Shown here one piece after another: positions 1 through 6,123 of a stretch of 57,911 bases of DNA. The translations under genes and the position numbers were made by a program. The notes beneath the pieces were generated by a model. The model made no database searches. It was not told the DNA's origin and was given only the letters and a program-made list of their open reading frames with translations. Source of the DNA: a virus; IMG/VR virus record IMGVR_UViG_3300027777_000041, positions 1 to 57,911 of that record, one strand, 5' to 3'. The number at the start of each line of letters is the position of its first letter. Within the stretch, counting starts at the first letter, position 1.

Positions 1-43
1 GGGGGGGGGGGGCCCGGGGGGGGGGGGGGGGGGGGGGGGGGGG
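1..43. repeat. Poly-G homopolymer at contig start
   Basis: The first 43 bases are all G except for CCC at 13-15. Such a run at a contig end is more typical of a sequencing or assembly artefact than of biology. The window's last bases (ggggtgggggta) also run into a G-rich tail that resembles bases 36-45, so the two ends may join through this tract. Bases 44-238 hold no convincing gene. They are G-rich and carry two copies of GGGACCC, which also recurs near the right end. Confidence 0.8.
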
Positions 44-238
44 TATGCTTGGGTTGGTTTGTACATCCTAGGATGTATGGGTGTTTGATGTGCCGAAGGG
101 ACCCAAATGGGGGGGGGGTACTCAAGTTGGTTTGTAAATACTGGTTTGTGGGGAGGTTTGAAGAGGGGGGAAAAGGGACCCAGACCGGCCCGGCCTCTTG
201 CCCAGCTTGTGTTACTCCGGTCGTCGTCAAGGGTACCT

Positions 239-278
239 GAACAAAACAAGAACAAACTTAGAACAAAACAGGAACAAA
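239..278 (+). repeat. Iteron array A: four GAACAAA repeats at exact 11-bp period
   Basis: GAACAAA occurs at 239-245, 250-256, 261-267 and 272-278, always 11 bp apart, so all copies lie on one face of the helix. This is the usual layout of sites for a protein that binds cooperatively, such as an iteron, centromere or pac-site binder. It lies just left of the first parS-like palindrome. Confidence 0.75.
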
Positions 279-308
279 TGCGGAGCGCGTCAGCATGAGC
301 GCGGCTAT

Positions 309-324
309 TGTTTCACGTGAAACA
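309..324. promoter_or_regulatory. parS-like centromere site 1 (perfect 16-bp palindrome)
   Basis: TGTTTCACGTGAAACA is a perfect palindrome. It matches the conserved chromosomal parS consensus TGTTNCACGTGAAACA bound by ParB/Spo0J in most bacteria, including alphaproteobacteria. I see no parB or parA gene in the window, so binding by host ParB is the natural inference. Confidence 0.8.
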
Positions 325-332
325 TTCTGCGC

Positions 333-361
333 GGTGTTCTTGCTTTGTTCACGGTTTGTTC
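333..361 (-). repeat. Iteron array B (inverted orientation)
   Basis: TTTGTTC, the reverse complement of the array A unit, occurs at 344-350 and 355-361. A degenerate copy, GGTGTTC, lies at 333-339. The 11-bp period is kept. The array sits between parS-like sites 1 and 2. Confidence 0.65.
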
Positions 362-382
362 TGGCAACATAAGCTTGGCCTA

Positions 383-398
383 TGTTTCACGTAAAACA
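383..398. promoter_or_regulatory. parS-like site 2 (one mismatch)
   Basis: TGTTTCACGTAAAACA differs from the perfect palindrome only by G to A at its eleventh base. It begins 74 bp after site 1. Confidence 0.65.
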
Positions 399-405
399 TT
401 CTTGG

Positions 406-459
406 TTTGTTCATGGTTTGTTCTGCCGGAGAACAGACCAGTAACAGAACGGGAACGCC
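406..459. repeat. Iteron arrays C and D
   Basis: TTTGTTC lies at 406-412 and 417-423 (11-bp period). The opposite orientation follows in degenerate form: GAACAGA at 431, TAACAGA at 442 and GAACGCC at 453, again 11 bp apart. The two arrays form a large inverted arrangement between parS-like sites 2 and 3. Confidence 0.6.
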
Positions 460-479
460 CCCAACACAAGCTTGGCCTA

Positions 480-495
480 TGTTTCACGTGAAACA
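480..495. promoter_or_regulatory. parS-like site 3
   Basis: Perfect TGTTTCACGTGAAACA palindrome, identical to site 1 and starting 171 bp after it. Confidence 0.8.
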
Positions 496-553
496 TCGCG
501 TCAACATGAACGTGGCTTTATACTGGAGCGGTGGACACATGGCATTGTGTCAG

Positions 554-569
554 TGTTTCACGTGAAACA
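554..569. promoter_or_regulatory. parS-like site 4
   Basis: Perfect TGTTTCACGTGAAACA palindrome directly abutting the stop codon of the terminase small-subunit gene. It begins 74 bp after site 3, repeating the site 1-to-2 spacing. An inverted repeat (GACACA at 534-539, TGTGTC at 546-551) lies just before it. Confidence 0.8.
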
Positions 570-1211
570 TTAGGAGTCTTCATGCTTTGCCGCCAATAGC
601 AGTTGGCGCAATGAGTCGCGCTGCTCTAGCGACAGATCACGGGCGGAAACGTTTAGCGTATTGTGGTTGACCGTCACTTGCGCTGGTTCATTGGCCAGTC
701 TTTCAGCGTAAACCTTGGGGGCAAGCTTTCCCGCCATTCTTAGTCTGGTATCCACTCTGAGCTTGTCCCTAGCAATAGCAGCGTGGTTAATCTCCCCCGC
801 CTTTGTCACGTCACGCGAGTCGTCATCTGCTATATCTAGACATTCCTGAAACAATGTATGCGCTGCATGTTCGCGGGCGCGCCCGTATTTTTCGGCGAAA
901 AGTGGCTCTAAAGCAATCCAGTCATAAACCGTCGATATATGCGGCATGTAATCCAGTGTCGCGCATATATTGTTCAGGCTCTGGCCGTTCGCCATGCGAG
1001 TCACTATCTCGTCGCCTAATGCTTCAGTGTATTTGATCCTAGGCTTTCCCTGTCTAGCTATTGCGTCCGCCTTGGCTCTAATCACTTCCCATGCTTGTGA
1101 CTCTTCTATTGCTTGGGCTTCATTACGCTCTTTACGGGCTTTGAGCTTTTCTTGCGCCTTGTCAGTGGACTCGCCAATGGGCTTGGCGGATTTATTGCGT
1201 TCCTGATTCAT
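570..1211 (-). CDS. terS: Terminase small subunit (Sf6 gp1-like)
   Basis: A protein of about 213 residues. The middle has the helix-turn-helix layout of Sf6-type small terminases (IVTRMANGQSLNNICA, then STVYDWI), followed by the family-typical LDIADDDSRDV and KLRVDTRLRMAGKLAPKVYAER. Small terminases recognise the packaging site and form a ring that recruits the large subunit to the concatemer. I chose the ATG at 1211 because GGAG lies 7 bases upstream; an ATG at 1223 is possible. It lies at the opposite end of the window from terL, which makes sense if the genome is circular or circularly permuted. The C-terminal end abuts parS-like site 4. Confidence 0.85.
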   Translation of the reverse strand: MNQERNKSAKPIGESTDKAQEKLKARKERNEAQAIEESQAWEVIRAKADAIARQGKPRIKYTEALGDEIVTRMANGQSLNNICATLDYMPHISTVYDWIALEPLFAEKYGRAREHAAHTLFQECLDIADDDSRDVTKAGEINHAAIARDKLRVDTRLRMAGKLAPKVYAERLANEPAQVTVNHNTLNVSARDLSLEQRDSLRQLLLAAKHEDS

Positions 1212-1238
1212 AGCAGACTCCATGCTAGATAGAGTCTA

Positions 1239-1266
1239 TATATAGCACAAAGCGCCACGGTGTGAA
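1239..1266 (-). promoter_or_regulatory. Predicted promoter for terS with adjoining GANTC
   Basis: On the minus strand a -35-like TTCACA (1266-1261) is separated by 16 bp from TATATA (1244-1239). A GACTC (GANTC) site follows immediately at 1236-1232. GANTC next to the -10 is the arrangement at which alphaproteobacterial GcrA acts. Confidence 0.4.
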
Positions 1267-1299
1267 CCATGACGCTTCATGTTATTGCTAAGTTATAGT

Positions 1300-1857
1300 T
1301 TACTTTGGGCGATACCCTGAGATTGCATTTCGCCCCTTGACAGTGATAGCACCCGCCTTGTTCATCAATTCCAATTTAATTAGGCGCGCTTTAATTGCTT
1401 CTAATTCACCCGCATCAATTCCCATGCGGCGCGCTTCATCAGCCCGCGCAAAGCTTTTATAAGCGCAAATGATATACAAAACCGTCTTTTCACATTCCGC
1501 AAGTTCACAATAATCATGAGGCACAAGCTTCACAATATCATCGGGGTGAACGTAAAACGTCAAGCCCATATCTTTCCCGCAGAATATCGAATGCTGGATT
1601 AGACAGAAGCCCGGCCTAATCTCCACTGTCTTTTCAGACCGGCTTGCATTCCAAGGCGCGCCATCCTGTCCCGGCAAAGTGGCGACAGAGCCGCTTGCAA
1701 GTGACACAGCACTAAACAAGTCCCGTGAACCCTCAGACCACAAGCCCGCATCAGCAGGTATTGTGAAGCTTGTGCAAGCCCGCGCTTTGAAAGCTTTACC
1801 TTCATAACCATGACGCAAGAAAGCCGGAACCTGATTCTTTTCAAGATGATGTAGCAT
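1300..1857 (-). CDS. Hypothetical protein with C-terminal winged-helix-like segment
   Basis: 185 residues, not recognised. The N-terminal half is globular with no clear motif. The last 50 residues (ARRMGIDAGELEAIKARL, then AITVKGRNAI) read like a small winged helix that could bind DNA. The ATG at 1857 is preceded by AGGTGAAAC. It is divergent from the early plus-strand gene cluster and lies upstream of terS on the same strand. Confidence 0.6.
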   Translation of the reverse strand: MLHHLEKNQVPAFLRHGYEGKAFKARACTSFTIPADAGLWSEGSRDLFSAVSLASGSVATLPGQDGAPWNASRSEKTVEIRPGFCLIQHSIFCGKDMGLTFYVHPDDIVKLVPHDYCELAECEKTVLYIICAYKSFARADEARRMGIDAGELEAIKARLIKLELMNKAGAITVKGRNAISGYRPK

Positions 1858-2035
1858 GTTTCACCTATTGCTTTGCTTGTGCTTGTTTCTACCTTTACAG
1901 TGTCGTCTATTAAGCCGATTCAGTCTAATCGTTTATTCCGATAATTGCGCCGCTTTCCATCGAATCAAACGATTGGAACCATATAAGGATTCGCGCTATT
2001 GTCTTTTCATAGGCAAACAACACGGGACAACGCAA
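1858..2035. promoter_or_regulatory. Divergent intergenic region with three GANTC sites
   Basis: 178 bp between the minus-strand 185-residue gene and the plus-strand early cluster. GANTC occurs at 1917-1921, 1962-1966 and 1988-1992, against about 0.7 expected by chance. An inverted pair AATCGTTT / AAACGATT brackets the middle. Candidate plus-strand promoter elements are TTGGAA near 1975 and TATTGT about 18 bp further on. An open frame continues upstream of 2036, but its translation does not look protein-like. Confidence 0.35.
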
Positions 2036-2281
2036 ATGCACTACGCACAAGACCACCTAAAGGAAATTGCCCGCAAGTCAATACAGGCGTCCGATGATCT
2101 TGCCTGTATGTTCATGCACATTGCAGACATTGACGCGAAACAAGCGCAAGACCTTGTGCAATTCTACATTCGAAAAAAGCTTGTTAAGCTTGATTTGTGC
2201 ATGGGTCGCTATACGGTCAAACACGGCATGTATTTGGACCGTGAATTTATCGAACATGTTGTGTTGCGCGGCGCGTTCTAA
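2036..2281 (+). CDS. Small hypothetical early protein
   Basis: 81 residues (MHYAQDHLKEIARKS...). Not recognised. Mostly helical, with a KIAR-type amphipathic start and a basic centre (YIRKKLVKL). The ATG at 2036 is chosen because the upstream in-frame extension is not protein-like. First gene of the plus-strand early cluster. Confidence 0.5.
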   Translation: MHYAQDHLKEIARKSIQASDDLACMFMHIADIDAKQAQDLVQFYIRKKLVKLDLCMGRYTVKHGMYLDREFIEHVVLRGAF

Positions 2282-2325
2282 CATTGCAAATCAGCGCCGA
2301 TTACGGTCGGCGTCAATGTGCAATG
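2282..2325 (+). other. Two-stem hairpin in intergenic leader
   Basis: CATTGCA (2282-2288) pairs exactly with TGCAATG (2319-2325). Inside it, CGCCGA (2295-2300) pairs with TCGGCG (2307-2312) around a 6-base loop. The two stems are separated by internal loops of 6 bases each. There is no T-tract, so it is not an intrinsic terminator; an mRNA processing or leader element is possible. Confidence 0.45.
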
Positions 2326-2347
2326 ACGCACACAATGGAGTCCAGTC

Positions 2348-2428
2348 ATGCAAGGAATCATCGAAGCGGTTATTGCCGTGGTCGCGTTGGCATGGGTCGG
2401 TGCGGTCGTCGCGCTTGCTTTCATCTAA
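2348..2428 (+). CDS. 26-residue single-span membrane peptide
   Basis: ATG at 2348 preceded by TGGAGTCCAGTC. It encodes 26 residues that are almost entirely a hydrophobic helix (IIEAVIAVVALAWVGAVVALAF), long enough to span a membrane. The Shine-Dalgarno and leader match those of the next genes, which supports translation. Function unknown. Confidence 0.55.
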   Translation: MQGIIEAVIAVVALAWVGAVVALAFI

Positions 2429-2440
2429 TAGGAGTCGGTC

Positions 2441-2608
2441 ATGCAATACATCATTAGAAAGACGGTCGGTCGGTCGGTCCAGTGGACCATATCAGAACAT
2501 CACCACAATAACGTCATAGGGTCTTATCCTACACGTAAGCAAGCGGTCATGGTTGCCCGGTTGCTTGCAGGGTGGAATGGGTCGGTCAGTGTGGAGTCGG
2601 TCAGATGA
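2441..2608 (+). CDS. 55-residue early protein encoded partly by GGTC repeats
   Basis: ATG at 2441 with the GGAGTCGGTC leader. The stop overlaps the next ATG (ATGA at 2605-2608), so the genes are translationally coupled. Residues 8-13 (TVGRSV) come from a GGTCGGTCGGTC run, so repeat slippage would alter this protein. Basic C-terminal half. Function unknown. Confidence 0.55.
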   Translation: MQYIIRKTVGRSVQWTISEHHHNNVIGSYPTRKQAVMVARLLAGWNGSVSVESVR

Positions 2609-2748
2609 GACAAGAAACCATTCGGTTAAAGACGTACAACGGCGCGAAACGTCGCGCCCCTTGGGCGGCGGTCATTGCCCGAATTTATGGCGGATTTATC
2701 GCCTTTGAATCGGTCGATGACTTTATAAGATGGAAGGGTCAACAATGA
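2605..2748 (+). CDS. 47-residue basic early protein
   Basis: Overlaps the previous stop (ATGA) and the next start (ATGA at 2745). Its leader inside the previous gene is GGAGTCGGTCAG. The residues MRQETIRLKTYNGAKRRAP are basic, followed by AAVIARIYGGFIAFESVDDF. Not recognised. Confidence 0.5.
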   Translation: MRQETIRLKTYNGAKRRAPWAAVIARIYGGFIAFESVDDFIRWKGQQ

Positions 2749-2966
2749 AAGTAGAACCAGCACCCTATAGCCTTGCTTGGTATACCAGACTCGCCAGTGG
2801 CTTATCGGTCGGTCAGCTACAGTATGCTGTCCGGGATATACACGCCACCCTACCCATATACCGTGAGCGCGACACACGCGACCCCTATGTAGCCAAGCTG
2901 TTAGCCGAAATGGACGCCTTCACTAGCGAAATGACACTTAGGAAACGTAAAGGGAATCGGTCATGA
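2745..2966 (+). CDS. 73-residue hypothetical early protein
   Basis: Start taken at 2745 (MKVEPAPYSLAWY) because it overlaps the previous stop. A slightly longer frame could start at 2730. Predicted helical, with charged repeats (YRERDTRDPYVAKLLAEMD) and a basic C-terminus (RKRKGNRS). Function unknown. Confidence 0.55.
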   Translation: MKVEPAPYSLAWYTRLASGLSVGQLQYAVRDIHATLPIYRERDTRDPYVAKLLAEMDAFTSEMTLRKRKGNRS

Positions 2967-3193
2967 AACATGAAACAATCACGCCCGGACATGCGGCATA
3001 CATCGAAGATTGTGCTCGGAAACCTAAATACGATACAGGCGAATTGCGCCGGTCATGGGAAATCCTAGATGACCTGACACGCTGGTCATGGGAGCGTGAA
3101 CCCACGCCCCGCGACTGGTCATCATTTCCTAAAGAGGAAATTGGCATTTCGGAGCAGTCCGCATGGTACGACACTAGTGCGGAGCTTGCCTGA
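2963..3193 (+). CDS. 76-residue hypothetical early protein
   Basis: Starts in the ATGA overlap with the previous stop, with a GGGAATCGGTC leader directly before the ATG. Tryptophan-rich (WEILDDLTRWSWEREP). Its 3' end overlaps a minus-strand membrane-peptide gene. Not recognised. Confidence 0.55.
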   Translation: MKHETITPGHAAYIEDCARKPKYDTGELRRSWEILDDLTRWSWEREPTPRDWSSFPKEEIGISEQSAWYDTSAELA

Positions 3194-3293
3194 GATAATC
3201 AATATACGCCACAATAGCAGCGGCTCCCATCAAAAGAGCCGGTGCTACAAAAAACATTAGCATAGCAATAGCAAGAATGGCTTCATCGGTCAT
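3174..3293 (-). CDS. 39-residue membrane peptide on opposite strand
   Basis: MTDEAILAIAMLMFFVAPALL... continues through one long hydrophobic helix and ends DYLRQAPH. The ATG at 3293 has AAAGGA about 10 bases upstream. The frame also extends upstream through GGTC repeats to an ATG at 3377, giving repeated TDRP residues. It overlaps the 3' end of a plus-strand gene by 20 bp. Moderate support only. Confidence 0.4.
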   Translation of the reverse strand: MTDEAILAIAMLMFFVAPALLMGAAAIVAYIDYLRQAPH

Positions 3294-3410
3294 GGTCGGT
3301 CGGTCCTTTGGTCGGTCGGTCGGTCGGTCAATGCGCTTGCATTGCATCGGTCGGTCGGTCATCGGTCGGTCGGTCATAGGTCATAGGTCATAGGTCAACA
3401 TAGGAGATCG
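3288..3410 (+). repeat. Dense GGTC tetranucleotide repeat tract
   Basis: About 19 copies of GGTC in 123 bp, in runs of 3, 5, 3 and 3 direct tandem units followed by three ATAGGTC units. A small hairpin (AATGC gctt GCATT) interrupts the tract. It lies between a minus-strand start and the plus-strand start at 3415, so copy-number change could alter expression in either direction. Confidence 0.8.
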
Positions 3411-3414
3411 GTCA

Positions 3415-3639
3415 ATGGCAAAACGATATTTCATCGAAGCTTGTAATGAGCCGCGTGGAGAAGGCAATGGGTGGGATTTATGTACTGATAGTGAAGCTAA
3501 ATGCTTTATGGTATGGGAGGTTACGGATGGCCTGATAGAAGAATGCATAAGCACTTTTCTTACACGTAATGAATCAGAAAAATACATCGGTCGCATTATA
3601 AGGGAATCGGTCAATGGCATGGGTAAGGATGACAGATAA
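3415..3639 (+). CDS. 74-residue hypothetical early protein
   Basis: ATG at 3415 preceded by GGAGATCGGTCA. Residues such as YFIEACNEPRGEG and AKCFMVWEVTDGL suggest a small alpha/beta fold. Not recognised. It overlaps the next gene by 26 bp. Confidence 0.6.
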   Translation: MAKRYFIEACNEPRGEGNGWDLCTDSEAKCFMVWEVTDGLIEECISTFLTRNESEKYIGRIIRESVNGMGKDDR

Positions 3640-3907
3640 AGAGAGGACGCCAAAGTTTGGTGATCCTTATATGATACAGGTGGTCTGTAGGTCAGATGCA
3701 GAAGCAGATGAAATAGAAGGACTCGCCAGTGCAGACCCGCGTTGGTCAAGAGTAATTATCATGGCTTCACGGGTCTATAAGCGCGCCGATATACCCGATA
3801 GGGTGGTCGAAACAATCACAGCGGAACAGTTTCGGTCAGGCGGTTTCCCCGTTGACCGGGCTGGAGTCATCGGCTACACTTTACCAGTCTCAAACAAAGG
3901 GGGTTAA
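3614..3907 (+). CDS. 97-residue hypothetical early protein
   Basis: ATG at 3614 with the GGGAATCGGTCA leader, placed inside the previous gene. Alternating hydrophobic strands (MIQVVCRSDAEADEIEGL, WSRVIIMASRVYK) suggest a small ferredoxin-like fold. Function unknown. Confidence 0.6.
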   Translation: MAWVRMTDKERTPKFGDPYMIQVVCRSDAEADEIEGLASADPRWSRVIIMASRVYKRADIPDRVVETITAEQFRSGGFPVDRAGVIGYTLPVSNKGG

Positions 3908-3908
3908 T

Positions 3909-4133
3909 ATGCATACGCAACATCTTCAAATTACAGACACAGACGGTGACACCATTACGTTCTGCTTTGACAATGATAGCAAGCAAATCGAAGTGGTCAG
4001 TTCATGTGATGATCTTGAAGCTTCGGTCGTCACATACATCAACCGCAAAGAAGTGAAGGCGCTTCAGTCGTTTCTAGACATGTTTACCGCACATATGTAC
4101 CGTCTTGAATCATTTGATGGAGACGACCTGTGA
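3909..4133 (+). CDS. Small acidic protein, first of a tandem paralogous pair
   Basis: 74 residues from the ATG at 3909, with GGGGG upstream. It shares layout and residues with the next gene: LQITDTDGDTITF versus LEVMDDDGDYMTF, then EVKALQSFLDM versus DIREIKNFLDI near the C-terminus. Function unknown. The pair probably arose by duplication. Confidence 0.65.
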   Translation: MHTQHLQITDTDGDTITFCFDNDSKQIEVVSSCDDLEASVVTYINRKEVKALQSFLDMFTAHMYRLESFDGDDL

Positions 4134-4360
4134 GATCACATCAGCTTGAAGTCATGGATGATGACGGCGATTATATGACGTTTGAAACCAACAGTGCGGA
4201 TCCGGGTGCAGTTGCAATCTCTTGGACCGCTAAACTGACCGATGGATCTTTCAAACAAATTGCTTCGCTTATGTTCGATATTGACGATATTCGGGAAATC
4301 AAGAATTTCTTAGATATTGCCTGTCGAAATCACATAAAGTCCGAACTGTTTGCGGACTAA
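4130..4360 (+). CDS. Second paralogue of the tandem pair
   Basis: 76 residues starting at a GTG that overlaps the previous stop (GTGA). See the preceding gene for the shared segments. A rho-independent terminator follows directly, so this ends a transcription unit. Confidence 0.6.
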   Translation: MRSHQLEVMDDDGDYMTFETNSADPGAVAISWTAKLTDGSFKQIASLMFDIDDIREIKNFLDIACRNHIKSELFAD

Positions 4361-4363
4361 AGA

Positions 4364-4386
4364 AAGGGGGCTACGGCCCCTTTTTT
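4364..4386 (+). terminator. Rho-independent terminator with UACG tetraloop
   Basis: GGGGC (4367-4371) pairs with GCCCC (4376-4380) around a TACG tetraloop closed by C-G, the especially stable cUNCGg class. TTTTTT follows. Confidence 0.85.
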
Positions 4387-4450
4387 CTATTGACCCGCAA
4401 AGTGATTCCTGGCATATTGTCAGTGCCACAAAGGCAACAGGAGAAACCAA

Positions 4451-4675
4451 ATGTACTATCTTATCAATGACGACTCTGAAATGTCTTTTGCCCAGCAAAT
4501 CGCAATATGCGACACTTTTCACAACATCGCCAATGCCGTGCGTCGGGCAGACGCCCTCAAAACTAAGACCGGCCTAAATTGGTCTGTCGTTAAACTGGAA
4601 AGCGTTTATACAACACAGACTTTGCATGAAGCTATGCTTAAGTCTCCAGACGTTCCGATGATGGAACGGGCCTAA
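4451..4675 (+). CDS. 74-residue hypothetical early protein
   Basis: ATG at 4451 with AGGAG about 8 bases upstream. The protein is helical (AQQIAICDTFHNIANAVRRADAL), with a conserved-looking NWSVVKLESVY segment. It lies between two near-identical terminators and so may form its own short transcript. Not recognised. Confidence 0.6.
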   Translation: MYYLINDDSEMSFAQQIAICDTFHNIANAVRRADALKTKTGLNWSVVKLESVYTTQTLHEAMLKSPDVPMMERA

Positions 4676-4680
4676 CAGGG

Positions 4681-4703
4681 AAGGGGGCTACGGCCCCCTT
4701 TTT
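4681..4703. terminator. Second UACG-tetraloop terminator, shared by converging genes
   Basis: GGGGGC (4683-4688) pairs with GCCCCC (4693-4698) around TACG-type loop bases and is followed by TTTTT. It terminates the plus-strand early cluster. The minus-strand primase ends inside it (stop at 4688-4690). The minus-strand T-run is weak, so termination in that direction is less certain. Confidence 0.8.
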
Positions 4704-5581
4704 ATTTTGTGTATGTCGTTCCAATCGGTTCCCGGCAAATCAGGTATTCTAATCTCTACACCCAACTTGAACTGAACAGCAAGCCTATTGGCAAGCCGAT
4801 AGGCCGCAGCCTGACCTGTATAATTTAGGTCATTGTCGCCAAATACATACACAACCTTGGCAATTTCAGGCGGAACCCACTTAGCCAACAGGTTGGCGTT
4901 TACACATGCCCAAACTGGCATATCAAACAAGATGCTGGCGCTGATCGCAGTTTCAATGCCCTCTGCTACCCCCATAATGCCAGCAGCGGGCGCAAGCCTA
5001 ATGGCACAACCCTCTGGCAAGCTGCCCGGCAAGACCTTTCGATTAGGGGTTATGTCAGCCTTTTGGCCATCTTTGGTCAGGTAGGTCACATGTAAATTCA
5101 CTGGCTTGTCGTCTGATCCAGCGATCTTGGCGATCAGTGCTATTTTGTCGCACCGCTCTCTAAGGGCTTTAGAAGGCCACTGGCAGCCAAAACGGTTCTG
5201 TAGGTAAAGAGATACCGGGGAACCCTCTTCCGGCTCTACGGCCCCGTCCCAGACTGATTGCATGAGCCTTCGCTGATCGTTTTTAGGCTTGGCTGAATGT
5301 TGCTGGTTCAAAGTATTGGATATACCCAGCTCACATGCGATGGAATCAGCCACCTGTCGGAAAGACTTGCCAGTGACTTTCATCGCCAATGTGAACCCAT
5401 CCCCAGCACCACACTGGGAACAGAAGAAAGATCCAGAACCATCCCGATCATCAAATCGAAACCGATCTGTTCCGCCGCACACAGGACAACTGACGTGCTT
5501 TCCCGTCAAAAACCTTGTGTCTATGCCAAGCGCCGGTAATAACTCCCGCCACCTACCACGCGCCGCATCAGGTATTTTCAT
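4688..5581 (-). CDS. DNA primase: zinc ribbon plus Toprim
   Basis: 297 residues. An N-terminal CxxC...CxxC zinc ribbon (C32, C35, C54, C57) with the phage-primase signature GGTDRFRFDD is followed by a Toprim domain with the catalytic glutamate in VAEGIETA (E207) and the acidic pair in FGDND (D249, D251). It should make RNA primers for phage replication. It lacks a fused helicase domain; the SF2 helicase of the same operon is the only other helicase seen. The start overlaps the previous gene by 14 bp, with AGGGGAC upstream. Last gene of the replication operon. Confidence 0.85.
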   Translation of the reverse strand: MKIPDAARGRWRELLPALGIDTRFLTGKHVSCPVCGGTDRFRFDDRDGSGSFFCSQCGAGDGFTLAMKVTGKSFRQVADSIACELGISNTLNQQHSAKPKNDQRRLMQSVWDGAVEPEEGSPVSLYLQNRFGCQWPSKALRERCDKIALIAKIAGSDDKPVNLHVTYLTKDGQKADITPNRKVLPGSLPEGCAIRLAPAAGIMGVAEGIETAISASILFDMPVWACVNANLLAKWVPPEIAKVVYVFGDNDLNYTGQAAAYRLANRLAVQFKLGVEIRIPDLPGTDWNDIHKIKRGP

Positions 5582-5786
5582 CTTTGTCCCCTAAAGAACA
5601 ATCTGTTGTCTCTAAAGCCTCCAAAATAATCGTTCGGGCCAATATATTAGCTCCCCAATCGCCAAGGCTAAGAATCTCCTTGAGGGCGTTTTCCAGTTGT
5701 TCAATTCGAACAGTAGCAGCTTTCAATTCTGAAAGCGCATCTTGCACTACATACTCCAATTCTGAAACGTAATCGGGGTCAATCAT
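5568..5786 (-). CDS. Small coiled-coil protein of the cassette array
   Basis: 72 residues with a central heptad segment (RIEQLENALKEIL). It belongs to the family of mosaic small genes in this operon but lacks the usual N-terminal block. It starts in an 8-bp ATGATTGA overlap with the upstream gene, whose last codons supply GGAGGGG as its ribosome-binding site. Confidence 0.6.
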   Translation of the reverse strand: MIDPDYVSELEYVVQDALSELKAATVRIEQLENALKEILSLGDWGANILARTIILEALETTDCSLGDKDENT

Positions 5787-6123
5787 CTTTCCCCTCCAGT
5801 GCGTTGACGCCTAATTTACGGTTACGAGCTTCCTCAAAATCCGCCTCAGTCATCAGCGCATTGTTGGCGATGATGATCCGATTTAGGAGCAGCGAGTGCA
5901 TGTCAATCGCGTCTTGGGGCGTAAAATCGGGATACCGGTAAACCCCCTCGGGGTCCGCCAACGCGATTGGCCGCCCAAGTTCCCGCAGCGCCGCCTCCAG
6001 CCTTTCGATGCGGTCGGCGGCTTCGTGTCGCTCTGACCATAGCACAGTTCGCGCTTCGCGGTGGCGCTGTCGATCTCCGGGCAGCTCATCTGCGCGCAGT
6101 CGTTTCACAAGATCATCGCTCAT
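5779..6123 (-). CDS. Mosaic coiled-coil protein (MSDDLVKRLR family)
   Basis: 114 residues. It has all three blocks seen repeatedly in this operon: N-terminal MSDDLVKRLR, central ADRIERLEAALREL and C-terminal NALEGKDD. The unique middle part (FTPQDAIDMHSLLLNR) differs from its relatives. It starts in an ATGA overlap with the methyltransferase. Such proteins are common in alphaproteobacterial phages and have no assigned function. Confidence 0.65.
   Translation of the reverse strand: MSDDLVKRLRADELPGDRQRHREARTVLWSERHEAADRIERLEAALRELGRPIALADPEGVYRYPDFTPQDAIDMHSLLLNRIIIANNALMTEADFEEARNRKLGVNALEGKDD

Larger units (their letters stand above)
365..497 (+). repeat. 36-bp direct repeat carrying parS sites 2 and 3
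   Basis: The segments 365-400 and 462-497 are nearly identical. Each has CAACA-N-AAGCTTGGCC followed by the parS palindrome, with an offset of 97 bp. Part of the parS cluster therefore arose by duplication of a unit that includes flanking sequence. Confidence 0.7.

Noticed and set aside
49-298. Two 63-residue open frames in the left end
   Set aside because: Translations are low-complexity from G-rich DNA, have no convincing ribosome-binding site, and overlap the iteron array.
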